In this document: piece after piece, positions 44,095-55,493 of the stretch
Position numbering within the stretch: the stretch's first letter is position 1
How the letters are laid out: the number at the start of each line of letters is the position of its first letter
Source of the DNA: Scalesia atractyloides
Taxonomy: Eukaryota; Streptophyta; Magnoliopsida; Asterales; Asteraceae
Reading direction: 5' to 3'
DNA length: 64,000 nucleotides
Assembly: GCA_947069175.1 (NCBI GenBank)
Contig: CAMTDV010000022.1
Location: forward strand, 40,467,027 to 40,531,026
The notes under the pieces: model-generated
The model's input: only the letters and a program-made list of their open reading frames with translations
What the model was told of the DNA's origin: nothing
The model's database searches: none
Made by a program: the position numbers and the translations under genes

Positions 44095-46123
44095 AAAAAC
44101 ATCACATAGGCTTTCAGGGAAAAAGCTTCATGAACAGAACAGGAAGAAAGTTCATTAGGAAGAAGGTTGGAGTCGATAAATCAAAAGTTCGATGCTTTAA
44201 GTGTCAAAATCTTAGACATTTTGCAAGAGAATGTCGAAGACAAACAGGAGAATCACAACAATATTCCACATTTCATAATTCACCTGGTCAAAATTCATCC
44301 AACAGTGCATCACGAGTGCTTGTTTCCATTACTTCTACTAATGGTTCTTATGATTGGAGCATTCATCTGGAAGGTGATGAAAACATCACATAGGCTTTCA
44401 TGGCAGAGATTTTTATGGTTGATGATACAGAAGTACATGAAGATGCAGAGATAGAGAAGAGACAGAAGCTGAGAAAGTTGATGCTGATCAGACAGAAGTT
44501 CAAGAGAAAAAGGTGAGGTCTAATGATGAGAAAGATGAAGCAGATTAGAAGATGGTTCTTGATTTTGCTACTTTCATGGCCGACTTGAGCAAATGAGTAG
44601 GAGATGTAAATTCTAATCCTGTTAGTTCTGTTTGTTTAAAATGTCATGAATTGCAAGGTGAGGTTGACAGGCTGACAAAGCAAAATCAAAGTCTGGCAAA
44701 CGAGCACTCGAGTGTAAAAGAGTCACACTTTTTTGTAAAAAGAAACGAGTCTTTATACTTGAAGAAAATTATAGGTTATGAAAATGAAATTGACATTTTA
44801 ACCTGCAAATTAAATGAAAAACTTCAAGTTATAGACTTAGCTCATGATACAATGAGTGAGAAAACAAAAGAGATTTCTGAAAAATGCAAAGAGTTGTCAG
44901 AAGCACAATTGAAAATTGTTGAACTTGAAAAGAAATTAAATCAATTCAGAGAATCTACTTTTGTAATGAAACACATGATGGGCGGCTTGAAGAAAAGTAG
45001 TGACAAGACGTGCGTGGGCTTCTAGGGTTTCAATGAAGTTCCTCCACCTCTAAGTCATGACTATTCATTCTTGCCAGATGAAGAAGAGTTAACAGACTTT
45101 GGTTCAGCTACACCTAGTAGTTCCACATCAAAAAAGGGTGATGTGTCTGAGTATGATGATGTTAGTGTCAAGAAGGAAAGTAACAGTGAATATGCTTTGA
45201 AAACAAAGAATGCACCTACAAAAATTAAAAATAAACTTTTGTCAAATAGGTTAATTTTGTTAAGGGAAGTGAAATGAAAAATGAAACAACTATTATTGAA
45301 AATGAATCGAATGAGAAGTTTGCTAAAAATAAAAACAAAGAGAAATCTGAAATTTAGCAAACTAAATTAGCTACCTCTAAGGCATCATCATCATCACCTG
45401 ATGGATCTAAACTAGAGATTTCAGTTAAGAAGTCTTCGGCAAAAAGATCATGATTCAAATGTCATACTAAGGGACATGTAGCAAGCTACTTCCCAAAAAA
45501 ATGGTGAAGCAGAGGTGAGTGAGAGAAAGAGATAAAAATCACCGGAGAAGGTTGGTGATGGTGAGCAGAAAGTGTCTGGCTCACCAAAGATATTTGTTCC
45601 TAAGCAACAGGAGGGTGTTGTTGTTGGTGTAGGTAAGGCTGAAACAGTAACTCAACAAGTTCCTCGTATTCAACGAAATCAACAAAGGTTTCAGCCTAAA
45701 TCTACATAAGCCAGATATGAGAGTCCTAGAAGTAGTTCACCGAGATTGAATAACTTTAATAGTCATTAAGGTAATTTCAGAAGTCAAGGTCAATATCAAA
45801 ATCGATACTAGAATAAAGGTGGTCGAAGTTTTTATAACAATGGCTTTAGAAATTATAATAGTCAAAATTCTTGGAATCAATCAGGTTATGTGAGTCAAAA
45901 CTCAAGGTCTCAAAATCAAAATTTCCAAAGGTCACAGAGTCCTAACTTGTATAGGAAACCTCAAGACCAAAGACCTCGTGAAACTCAAATCCCATTTCCA
46001 TCAACAGGTCTTAGATCCAAGGCTTCAGTAAGGAGTGATGGATATTGGATGGATGTTCAAGTAGATGATGAATTTGGAAGACCCAAGACCATTAAGGCTT
46101 GGGTCCCCCAATCTAACTAATTT
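44095..46123 (+). pseudogene. Element G gag, second part (zinc knuckle and C-terminal extension)
   Basis: Resumes with KSFMNRTGRKFIRKKVGVDK (44127 on), then a CCHC knuckle CFKCQNLRHFAREC (44192-44233). A coiled-coil region at 44651-45025 follows (YENEIDILTCKLNEKLQVID, EKCKELSEAQLKIVELEKKL), then an acidic stretch (PDEEELTDFGSATPSS). A Gln/Asn/Arg-rich segment (45890-46120) ends at AWVPQSN and a stop. The segment order is typical of Sirevirus gag extensions. Stops at about 44393, 45024 and 45355, and more. Confidence 0.83.
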
Positions 46124-47850
46124 CTGTTGGTTTGTGTAGGAGCTGCTGAGGAGGATTATCAACTTGTGGTACGTTGATAATGGCTGCTCCAGGCACATGA
46201 CGGGGGATGCGAGATTGTTGACTGAGTTTCAAAATATAGATGGAGGTTATGTGAATTTTGAAGGTACTAAAGGAGGGCACCTTACAAGTCTAGGAAAAGT
46301 GACCAACGGGAAGATCACATTGGACAAAGTGATATGTCGAGTAGCTTAAGCACAATCTGATGAGCATGTCACAAGTCTATGACAAGGGTCACTCGGTCCA
46401 TTTTACTAAGTCTGAAGCTTTGATGTTGAAACCAGGTTTGGTGACACCGGACTTTTAGATAGTGATGAGAGCTCCAAGGAGGAATGACACTTATGTCATG
46501 GACATGGGTGCTAAGGATGCTTCTCTAGTGATGGCGTGTTTATTGTCAAAAGCATCTGAGGCGGAGTCAATGTTGTGGCACAGGCGCATGGCCCACATCC
46601 ACTATCAAAAATGAATTATATTATTAAAAATGGTATAGTGGAAGGGGTGCCAGTGCAGAGTTTTCATGTGGAAGATTAATGTCTTCCATGTCAAAAGGGA
46701 AAAACAACATAAGAAAACTCACAAATCTAAAATAGTAAATTCCATAGATGCCCCTTATGAATTACTTCACATGGATTTATTCGGTCCAGTGAACGTAAGG
46801 AACATAGGTGGAAAATATTATTGTTTAGTTGTTACAGATGATTACTCATGGTATTCATGGGTTTTCTTTTTAGGTTCAAAAGATGAGACGTTGATCTTTT
46901 TACAAAATTGGAAAATGTCCATGATGCACGCATCAAGAGGATAAGGAGTTATAATGGCACGGAGTTCAAGAATCAGATTCCAAATCTCTACTGTCTTCGC
47001 AAGGGAATGGAACATCAATATTATGATCCTTATACACCTCAACAGAATGGAGTCCCTGAGAGGAAAAACAGGACGTTGATTGAAGCCGCTAGGACTATGC
47101 TTTCAGATTCAAAGCTTCTAGTTCTCTTCTAGGGGGAAGCTGTGAATACAACTTGATATGTCTTAAACAAAGTTTTAACTATTAAACGGTTTAACAAAAC
47201 ATGTCACGAACTTATGTTTAACAAGAAACCGAACTTAAAAGGCTCTGAACCATTTGGATTACCTTACATAATTGTGCGATATAAAGATAAACAAAATTCG
47301 GTGAGGTAGCTGAAGAAGGTTACTTTCTAGGTTATGTACCTGGAACGCCGAATAAAAGGGTTTTCAATCTAAAAACTAGTAAAATTGATGTTGTGTTCAA
47401 TTTTTAAATCACTACTTATTCAGCTCAACAATCAACGAGTGGTCCCGCTATATTATATGATTAAGATAGTGTGTTTAAATCATTTAATATTCCTGAGTTT
47501 TCCAATACAGATGTGTCTCGGTTGATTCAAGCCGTGACTATGAGGATGAAGATGGTGACTTCATGCCAAGATCAAGTGTTCTAATGACAGATGCTCAAGG
47601 AACTTCGACCAGTGCAGCTGAACAGGACAAGCGATAGTGAGTCTAAATTCATTCAGGGGGAGGACTTCACTAATCCATTTGCAGATCAAAATATTTAGGG
47701 GGAGGTTGGTTCCAACATGGGTGACAATTTAGTAGTTGACGCTGTTGCAACAACACAAGCAAACAGAGATCATCCAGTTGAAAACATAGTAGGAGATCCT
47801 ATGCAGGTGTTCTAACAAGAAGAGGTGTCACTGAGGGTTCCTGTTTGTTT
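46124..47850 (+). pseudogene. Element G protease and integrase, broken
   Basis: Protease at 46164-46349 reads WYVDNGCSRHMTG; the active site is DNG where the family has DSG or DTG. Integrase has CLPCQKGKQHKKTHKSKI (46680-46733) and YELLHMDLFGPVNVRNIGGK. The second catalytic position reads SYNGTEFKNQ (46948 on), so the expected Asp is Tyr. TPQQNGVPERKNRTLIEAAR follows with the catalytic Glu. Frameshifts at about 46920 and 47130. The stretch 47140-47845 is a decayed linker to RT with weak similarity to the usual region. Confidence 0.85.
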
Positions 47851-49462
47851 GCTTCGATTCAGAAAACTAGGATTATGAATGAGTGTTTGTATAGCAGCTT
47901 TATTCACAAAGAGGAGCCGAAGAATGTTCACATGGCTCTAAAAGATAACTCATGGGTTGAAGCTATGCAAGAGGAACTAGCTCAGTTCAAGAAGTTGAAG
48001 ATTTGGGAGCTAGTTGACTTGCCTAAAGGAGAGAAGGAAATAGGCACCAAGTGGGTGTTTAAGTGCAAGTAAAATGACCGAGGGATTGTGACGAGAAATA
48101 AGGCCCGATTAGTCGTTAAGGGGTTCAATCAGCAAGAAGGGATTGATTTCAATGAAGTGTTTGCACCATTGGCAAGGTTAGAAGCAATTATTTTTTTCCT
48201 ATTCTTCGCATCATTCGAGGGCATCAAAGTTTACCAACTTGACGTGAAGAGTGCGTTTCTTTACGGAAAAGTCCAAGAAGTGGTGTATGTCTCACACCCA
48301 GATGGGTTTACAGATCCAGATTATCTAGATCAAGTGTATAGACATGAGAGGACATTGTATGGATTGCATTGGCACCCAGGGCGTGGTATGAGACACTGTC
48401 AACACATTTGTTAAAGAATGGTTTTGAAAGAGGTTAGATTGACAGTACACTATTCATCAAGCGAAAGAAGGAAGATTTTCTGTTGGTACAGGTATACGTA
48501 GATGACATCATTTTTGGGTCATCTGATGAGAGCATGTGTTATGAATTTGAAAAGGTAATGAAGAGCAAGTTTGAAATGACTGTGATGGGTGAGTTGTCCT
48601 ACTTTTTGGGTTTGCAAGTTGAACAAAAGAAAGATGGGATGTTTATACATCAAACAAAGTATGTGTGTGACGTTTTGTCTCATTTCAAAATGAAAGATTG
48701 GCTACTTTCAACACACCTGTCTGCGAGAATCACAATCTTGGTCCAGATCATGAGAGTGTGGCTGATGTTGATCTAACTCAGTAAAGGGCAATGATTGGTT
48801 CTATAATGTACTTGACTGCTTCAAGCCCAGACATCATGTTTGCCGTGTGTCTTTGTGCCAGATATCAAGCGAATCCAAAAGAGTCACATATAAAAGTGGT
48901 GAAGCGGATTCTTCGTTACGTGAAGGGGAAACCTAAACTTGGGTTATGGTATCCAACTACTAGTGATTTGAAGTTTGTTGTTTTCACTGATTCGGACTTT
49001 GTAGGATGCAAATCAACCAGAAAGTCTGCCATTGGTGGTTGTCAGTTCTTAGGAGAGAGGATCGTGTCATGGCAACGCAAGAAGCAGTCCTGTGTGTCTA
49101 CCTCTATGTGTGAAGCTGAATATATTGTTGCGGTAGCTGTTGCTCTCCAGTTCTCTGATACAACAGCAAATGTGCGATTATAGTTTGAATTTCACTCGCA
49201 CTCCTATTATGATAGACAATAATGCCACTATTTCAATCACAAACAATCCCGTAAAAGACAGTCGTACAAACATATTGACATTCGTCATCATTTTATACGG
49301 GATTGTGCTGAAAAGAAATTGATTGAACTATATAGAGTCGACACACTAAATAACCTGGCAGAGCTTTACATAAAAGCATTTGACAGGGCTTGTTTTGAAC
49401 ATCTAGTCGAACTCAACGGGATAGGAATCCTGAATAACCAGTTTTTCATTAGAATTTTGTAA
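47851..49462 (+). pseudogene. Element G reverse transcriptase and RNase H, broken
   Basis: RT start: DNSWVEAMQEELAQFKKLKI (47948), then KEIGTKWVFKCK. After a stop come TRNKARLVVKGFNQQEGIDF and VYQLDVKSAFLYGKVQEVVY. The catalytic box VYVDDIIFGSSDES is intact at 48492. RNase H is at 48791-49183 (FTDSDFVGCKSTRKSAIGGC, CEAEYIVAVA). The last readable part (HIDIRHHFIRD region) reaches the TAA at 49460-49462. Four or five interruptions. Confidence 0.87.
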
Positions 49463-50939
49463 ATCGTTTACTGTTTTTCAAAAAATTAAAACATAAAAAA
49501 ATAAAATCACAAAAATTAAAAAAAATAGAAAATAAAAAATGAGTTTTCACTATGTGAAAAAGAAGAAATGATAGTACATCAGCAAGTTAGACTGTCACAC
49601 TAAAATTGAAAATTAAATCGCTTAATTGTGATAGCAGCTTCATCATATGTTGTACCAGTAGGCAAAATGCATGAATTAATTTACCTTGGTGATATAAACA
49701 TAACGAACTGTGTATGAGTGGGTAACATATCAAGTGGCATATGGTTTTATAACCTTAAATCTTACATTGATAGATTGCCAAAATCCGAGGTTTTGGGTCT
49801 TTATATCGTTATTTCATTTGGGGTATCAGGGTTTCCTTCTGCTGCGTCCAGATATATGCTGACCTAGGCACAACAAGGATATCTTAAAAGAGCTAAAATG
49901 CCAAATAACCTAAAAATTGAAGAAGCTCTCCTAGAGAATCATTCAAATGTGCAAAATGCATAAATCGTACCAACATTTGATATTTGTCTAACCCTCATTG
50001 GATATTGGTCTCTTTGTTGTAAGGAAGTACTGACCTGATCACCAAGTATCTAACGTTGTAAAACAAAAGGATGAATTTGGTATACTCACCTACTATGAGG
50101 AATCTTTGTGCATACCTTGATCATGGGGGTATGACCTGAAGTGTGACACACCAATATATCAGTCTAATACTAGCTTAACATATCACTAGGTAATGGTACT
50201 TGAAATGTTCATTTATTTTGTTCAAGTGGATAAACAATACTGGTAATCGTCTTGAACTACTTTTAAAAATTACATATAGAATTATCTATAGTGTGAAAAC
50301 AATATGATGTTGCTGATATGATCTTCTTACCGATGATTCTAAAAAAACAGAGTGTTTATTATTTTGTTATTTATTTGTTTTTAGAACATAAAAATCCAAA
50401 AAGATTTTCTTTTTCTTGAAAATTCTTAACATACGGAAAATGGTTGTTCATGGAGGAGTTGTTACCGATAGGGGGTGACGGTGTTAGAAATTAGTTAAAA
50501 TTTTTAAATCTTGCAAGTTACGTGTGCTTAAAAATTTTGAGTGGGTGGTTTGAGTTGAAAGTTGCTTACTCTGTGATACAGTCTTAGCATATCTTGATTA
50601 ATAATAATTCTTATGGTTTCTCGAGATTTTTGTTTTATAGTATACAGATTGTAGCAGTGTGTTGCTGGAGAAGTTTAGTGAAGATGAGTTTGCTTGGTTG
50701 CATGGTAGAACCTCCTTTCTACATTGCAGACAAAGTTGAAGAGTTTGAAGATTGTTATGCAAGTGCTAAACTGGAGTTTACTCAAACGCTAACAATTTAG
50801 AAGATTTGGTGATTGGATGCATCAGCTTAGAAGGAACCTGTTGCTGACAGAAGCTATTAAAGCTGAAGCTATCCAATGACCAAAGACGTTGAAGATTGCA
50901 AGATGACTGAAGACAAAGTTGTTTTATGAAGCTATTGTT
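49463..50939 (+). other. Element G 3' noncoding region
   Basis: About 1.5 kb with no supported gene. Local resemblance to the noncoding regions of A and I (ggtctttatat...ggggtat, gatatcttaa, aagtactgacctg). The short frame at 50594-50800 (68 aa) shows no family features and I do not call it. A polypurine tract closes it. Confidence 0.7.
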
Positions 50940-50948
50940 AAGGGGGAG
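50940..50948 (+). other. Element G polypurine tract
   Basis: aagggggag 2 bp before the 3' LTR; same sequence as in element A. Confidence 0.88.
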
Positions 50949-50950
50949 TT

Positions 50951-51316
50951 TGTTGGTGCATATTTGTGACAACAGCTTTTAGATTTGGTCTTTGGATATC
51001 TTATAATTGGTAGAACAATAAACGGTTAGCGGGTTAAACCCTAGCCCAGTTATAAATATGTCTCTACATAATAGAGTTTTACATTAGGGTTTAGGTTGCT
51101 CAGTTAATCACTTTAGAGACAGGTGTGAGAAATCTATAGAGAGTGGCTGTGAGTCTTAAATTGACGGTAAACATTTGTGTTGGATAATCAATAGAAGATC
51201 GGTTTAATTATAATCATGTTTCTACTCGTTTTATGTGTAAATCCGATATAGAGGATTCCGCACTCTAGATTAGATAAATGATTTTGTGAAGACCCATACG
51301 GATTAGGGGACCTACA
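50951..51316 (+). repeat. Element G 3' LTR
   Basis: 366 bp, TGTTGG...CCTACA, with a TATA box (ttataaatatg) near 51050. Followed by target duplication ggtca. Confidence 0.9.
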
Positions 51317-51691
51317 GGTCAAAAGTAAAATTTGTAATAGCCAGACATGGCGTGTTTATGTTTCTAGCGTATTTTTTAAATACGTTAGACAGTCATGTGT
51401 ATATAAATGAAGCTAATGGAAAACCCTAGTCCAAGGTTCTTGGACAAGTTTTGGTAATTTTCTTGTGTTGTGATTCATGTTCTTGTGCTATATCCAAATA
51501 TCCAGGTGCTTTTAGTGTGTATATCATTTGTTTAATCCAAACAAGAATCTTGTTGTTTAATCCAAACAAGAATCTTCATCTTCATCTTTTGGTTTTTTTT
51601 TAACTTTTCTCATTCAAACACTTAATAAATAGGTGTTTGGGTGTTAACAATCCAACCACTGTGATCCGGATAGCTTTTGGGACGCACAATT

Positions 51692-51704
51692 TGGTATCAG
51701 AGCC
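51692..51704 (+). other. Element H primer binding site (initiator-Met tRNA)
   Basis: tggtatcagagcc 3 bp after the H LTR end at 51688. Confidence 0.88.
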
Positions 51705-52275
51705 TTTGCGCTCTTGATTGTTTGAGTTTTTGTTAAGATTCTTCAAGTTCTAAAGGTTTTCCAAAAGTTCTCAAAGTTTCAAGGTTTTTAAAATTTTTTC
51801 ACTTAAAATGGCTTGATTTAAATCATTAGGTTCTTGTTAATCAGTGTTTTGGTTAACATTTGGGTTATTTTGGTACATAGAAACATGGATTTTGAGTGAT
51901 TAGAGGGTTTTTGTTTGTATTTAAACCCTGTTTGGCGTATTTAAACTTGAAGTCAGTGTAGATAAATTTGAATACAATGCTTTTAAGTTGAAGATCGTGT
52001 AATTGACAATTACACTGGTAATATACCAGCGTAAGTTCAATATCTGCAGCTTAGTGTCAGCGTATTTAATCGAATGCGACTTCGAAGTCAGTGACAAAGA
52101 TTCATAGGGATTTATCATGGTGATCGGCGTACTTAGCCAAACTCATGTGTGTTTTGTTTGTGTTAGTGGATTTAGCTATTGTCGCCATTCCAAGAACTCA
52201 AGAACCATCAGCGTAACCTTAAGGAACCAGCGATATAACCTCTAATCAGCAATTTGAACTTAAAATCATACCAAA
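51705..52275 (+). other. Element H leader
   Basis: 571 bp before the gag ATG. AT-rich; repeated phrase cttcaagttc/aaagtttc near 51740-51790. No coding region or CGTACG array supported. Confidence 0.65.
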
Positions 52276-52843
52276 ATGTCACTTAATCAACTAAACCCGA
52301 TTGTTGAAGTCGAACTTGAAACTGGAATTGCAATTAGGCCTCCAAAGTTGAAAGGATCTGAGGACTTTAGTAGCTGGAAGAACATAATCAAGACATTCTT
52401 TGAATACACAGACTGTACTCAATGGATGTTGGTTACCGTTGGACTTGATGTTCCCATGGTAATGCGTGACGATGTTCGTACAATTAACGAAGATCCCACA
52501 ACCTTCACTGATGAAGATAGGACGTTGATCCAACGTGACCGCCGGGTTCACGCTACTTTAACAATGGCTCTATCGAAGGGTGACAACAACCTATTTGAGG
52601 AGTGCACGTCAGCTCTTCAATTATGGTTGGCACTTATCGATCACTATAAAGGTAACCAAGAACTGATGGATAACTTGGAAGTGTTCGAGGTGAAAGTTTA
52701 TCAGATCATATCAGTCCTTTTCTGAATGTGTTAACAAATATGAAGAAAGTTGGTAATCCCATTGTCAACTATGCTTCAATCAAGAAACTTTTGGACTCTC
52801 TTCCAAAAGAATGGAGCTTACAGTCCATGATGATCAAAAGAAC
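52276..52843 (+). pseudogene. Element H gag, N-terminal part
   Basis: The ATG at 52276 gives a 149-aa frame: ETGIAIRPPKLKGSEDFSSW, KNIIKTFFEYTDCTQWM, then RRVHATLTMALSKGDNN and ALQLWLALIDHYKGN. The pattern (pick a target, Trp in the first helix, LW--L) is that of the copia-type gag polypeptide (UBN2 family). A frameshift near 52690 moves into PIVNYASIKKLLDSLPKEWS. Element I interrupts it at 52844. Only the first ~190 residues are in the window. Confidence 0.78.
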
Positions 52844-53295
52844 TATTGGTGCATTATGTTTATTCCCTACGTCTAAGATATGTCGGTTATGTATATAGTG
52901 CTTAGAATGTCAAATACTGTTTGTTTATGTATGTTTATATATTTTGTAAGTGGCTCGTACGAGTGAGTTTAGTGACTCGTATGAGTGATATCTTGTCACT
53001 CGTACGAGGCATCACTCGCACGAGCCAAACACAGACCGCTCCTGTGCGAGTCATGTTGACCTATAAATAGTGGAGCTTGGATGTTGTGTAATAACCTGTT
53101 GGTGTGTGACTACGGCAAAGCCCTGTCAAAGTGTTTACTCGTTTATAACCTTCACGTTTATTAATACGAATCAAGGCCTTTAAGCATCATATCTTTCTTG
53201 TTTGTTTGTCCAACTCGCTAACAATGAATTCCGCCTCTGTTAGTGGAGTCGATTCAGTTCGGTGCTCATAAGAGGAGAGTCGTTCCCCTCTCACA
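52844..53295 (+). repeat. Element I 5' LTR
   Basis: 452 bp, ending ctctcaca. It has at least five palindromic motifs (ctcgtacgag, actcgtatgagt, tcactcgtacgagg, actcgcacgagc, tgtgcgagtc) between 52955 and 53055, just upstream of the TATA box ctataaatag at 53061-53070. Confidence 0.88.
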
Positions 53296-53297
53296 AC

Positions 53298-53310
53298 TAG
53301 TATCAGAGCC
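53298..53310 (+). other. Element I primer binding site, one mismatch
   Basis: tagtatcagagcc; the second base is A where tRNA-iMet sites have G. Confidence 0.82.
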
Positions 53311-53923
53311 TTGAGGCCTGATTTGAGGACAAACATCATGTTTTTGCAGATAACCAACATTTTCAATAGTTGCAGATCCAGATTCAACCATGAAGTTTTT
53401 CTACATCTACTCTTTTCCATACAGATCTCAAATCTAGACGAATTCATGGACGAATTGGACTAGGATTTTAGTATCACATGTTAAAATCAACTCTAACTAA
53501 TGCCTTAAACTTTCAGATTTAAAATCAAACTTAATCATGTCGAAACTTGCAAAAATCATCCGTTTAGGTGACCAGAGCTTACTCGTACGAGTAGAGAGAC
53601 AACTCGTACGAACGGCAATTCATACAAATTGGTCATTCGTACGAATGAGTAAATAAGTTTTCTTAAAAAATTATAAGTTACAAAATCAGCATTCGTACGA
53701 GCCAGTGATTTGCAAGAAGTAGTCAATCGCACGAATCATTCTCCTTCTCACGAGCCACTACTTCGCACAAGTATCTCACTCACACGAACCACTTGACTCG
53801 CACGAGTAGCAGTTCACTCGCACGAAGGACATTTTCAGGAAATTTTCTTCTTAAAATTCGTACTTTTGCCAATCAAGTCAGTGTTTTTCGGAACTTCGTG
53901 TTTCTAAAAATTGTGCAGATATA
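53311..53923 (+). other. Element I leader with CGTACG palindrome array
   Basis: It has a five-codon ORF (ATG at 53446, stop at 53461). Then, from about 53578 to 53830, about ten copies of [ca]tcgtacga[ag] or tcgcacga-type palindromes. It ends with a T-rich tract and ttgtgcag four bases before the gag ATG at 53924. Confidence 0.8.
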
Positions 53924-55346
53924 ATGGAAGAAGAATTATACAACGCGTTTGCTAGTACAGCTGTTACAACTATCGCAGCGCAGAACATAAATCTCAAAAA
54001 TGAAATGGGCACAATGACAAAGCCGCCAAAGGTTATGAATCTTGAAGACTATGATAGTTGGAGTGAAAGATTCATGAACTGGGTATAAGCCAATCACTTC
54101 ACATGTTAGTTTGCTATCGAATCAAAATATGAAGCGCCAATTAGAGAGACTGCTCCTGAAAAAATGTTAACTCAACTCTCAGAGCTCGAAAGAGAAAAGT
54201 TCATTAATGAGAAGAAGATGATGAATATCTTGCAGCAAGCCATCAAAGAAGATATCTTGGCGCTACTACAACATGATGACGATGCTCAGTCTTTATGGAA
54301 TGCTTTACGGTTAAAATTCAAAGGAAGCGTGCAACTGCGAAAGGGAAAGAGAGCGTTACTAAGTAAAGAATTCGATATCTTTACTCTAATCAAGGGAGAG
54401 ACGATGAAATAGTTGATTGAAAGGTATTGTCACTTGGTGGTACAAATGAAGAGCATGGGAATTGTGAAAACAATTAAAGAATTGGGCGATAAGCTGGCAG
54501 ATTCTCTACCTCAAGGAGAATGGTCTACTTACTTGATTATTCTAAAGAATGGCACAGAGTATGGTAATTTCTCATTACCAAAATTTATTGAAAGGTTGGA
54601 AGGACATGAGCTGGAGATGCAAAAAATGGCAAAAAGTAAAGGTACCCAGGTACAACAAGATATAAATCTCTACTACAAGGGCAGTCCTGCCGCGCATATA
54701 CAAAGTCCAAAAATTCAAACTACCTTCAGTGCCTTCAACACACCAAGTCCACAGTCATGTCAAACCAATGGGTTTCAATCTTTCACTTCCGTCAATCCAA
54801 ATACGCCTCCAGGCCCACAATCATCCCATAGTTCAAGCAATCCACAAAACAACCAGCACAATCAATCTAATCCCAATCAAAGGGTCCTACAATGCAATAT
54901 TGTAGTTAATCTCCTGAATGCGCAAGACTTCGACGAAAACACCACAAAGCAACATATGTCTCTACTTGCCTTGATACTTGAATCGTACGATAGTTTGGTA
55001 GCTGGAAGAATTGGGAATTCAGAGATGACGAAAGAAGATTATGATCAAATTGATCAGGTTGAAATGGGGTTGATTGAAATTAAATGGTGTATGGCTTCCA
55101 TTGTCCAAAGAGCTCAACGTTTCTTGGAGATTACCAAAAAAGATAATTTTGGAGGACTTGACGGCAAACTAGGCTTTGATAAATTGAAGGTTACATACTT
55201 CGAATGCCGAGAGAAGGGGCATTTCAAAAGAGAATGTCCAAATAGAGAGGTCAAGGGTAATCAGAACCCTTTTGCTGATGATTATTACAAGAAGGCCATA
55301 TATCATCGACCTCAGCCCCAAACAAGAATGGTGCAGATTAAAGATG
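53924..55346 (+). pseudogene. Element I gag, truncated at 3' end
   Basis: The ATG at 53924 opens MEEELYNAFASTAVTTIAAQ. Stops at about 54088, 54106 and 54410 interrupt LEDYDSWSERFMNWV and INEKKMMNILQQAIKEDILA. The 392-aa frame from 54413 continues (IERYCHLVVQMKSMG, FIERLEGHELEMQKM). It reaches one knuckle, YFECREKGHFKREC, where the first Cys of the CCHC motif is Tyr. After DDYYKKAIYH the frame enters a deletion junction at about 55346; the second knuckle and C-terminal gag known from A are absent. Confidence 0.85.
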
Positions 55347-55493
55347 GACCTGGAGAACAATCTACTGAGCATTTCGCAAATTTGTGGCAGAATTGTGGGA
55401 GAAGTTATCTTACGAATGGAGTGGTTTCTTTCAACAAAGTGAACTACATTGCTGACCTGGAGAACAATCTACTGAGCATTTCGCAAATTTGTG
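55347..55493. repeat. 40-bp repeat at gag/protease deletion junction of element I
   Basis: Bases 55347-55386 and 55454-55493 are the same 40 bp (gacctggagaacaatctact and 20 more). The second copy is in its expected place in protease; the first sits at the deletion junction. Confidence 0.92.

Larger units (their letters stand above)
41523..51316 (+). mobile_element. Element G: Sirevirus-like Ty1/copia element
   Basis: LTRs at 41523-41787 and 50951-51316 start TGTTGGTGCATATTTGTGAC and end GGGGACCTACA. The target duplication ggtca is at 41518-41522 and 51317-51321. Primer site, gag, protease, integrase, RT and RNase H follow in copia order, then ~1.5 kb noncoding and an aagggggag polypurine tract. 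A 630-bp antisense RT fragment is embedded in gag. The 5' LTR is about 100 bp shorter than the 3' LTR and lacks its TATA box. No accessory ORF like that of A and I. Confidence 0.9.
41432..51688 (+). repeat. Element H 5' LTR, split by element G
   Basis: Left part 41432-41522, right part 51322-51688. The right part shares tattttttaaatacgt, ttcttggacaa, tcttgtgttgtgatt and ttttgggac with the reverse complement of 12178-12537. Repeats of ttgtttaatccaaacaagaa occur at 51529-51574. Confidence 0.85.

Noticed and set aside
50594..50800. 68-residue ORF before the 3' LTR of G as an accessory gene
   Set aside because: Short, no similarity to the accessory ORF of A or I, and no counterpart seen.
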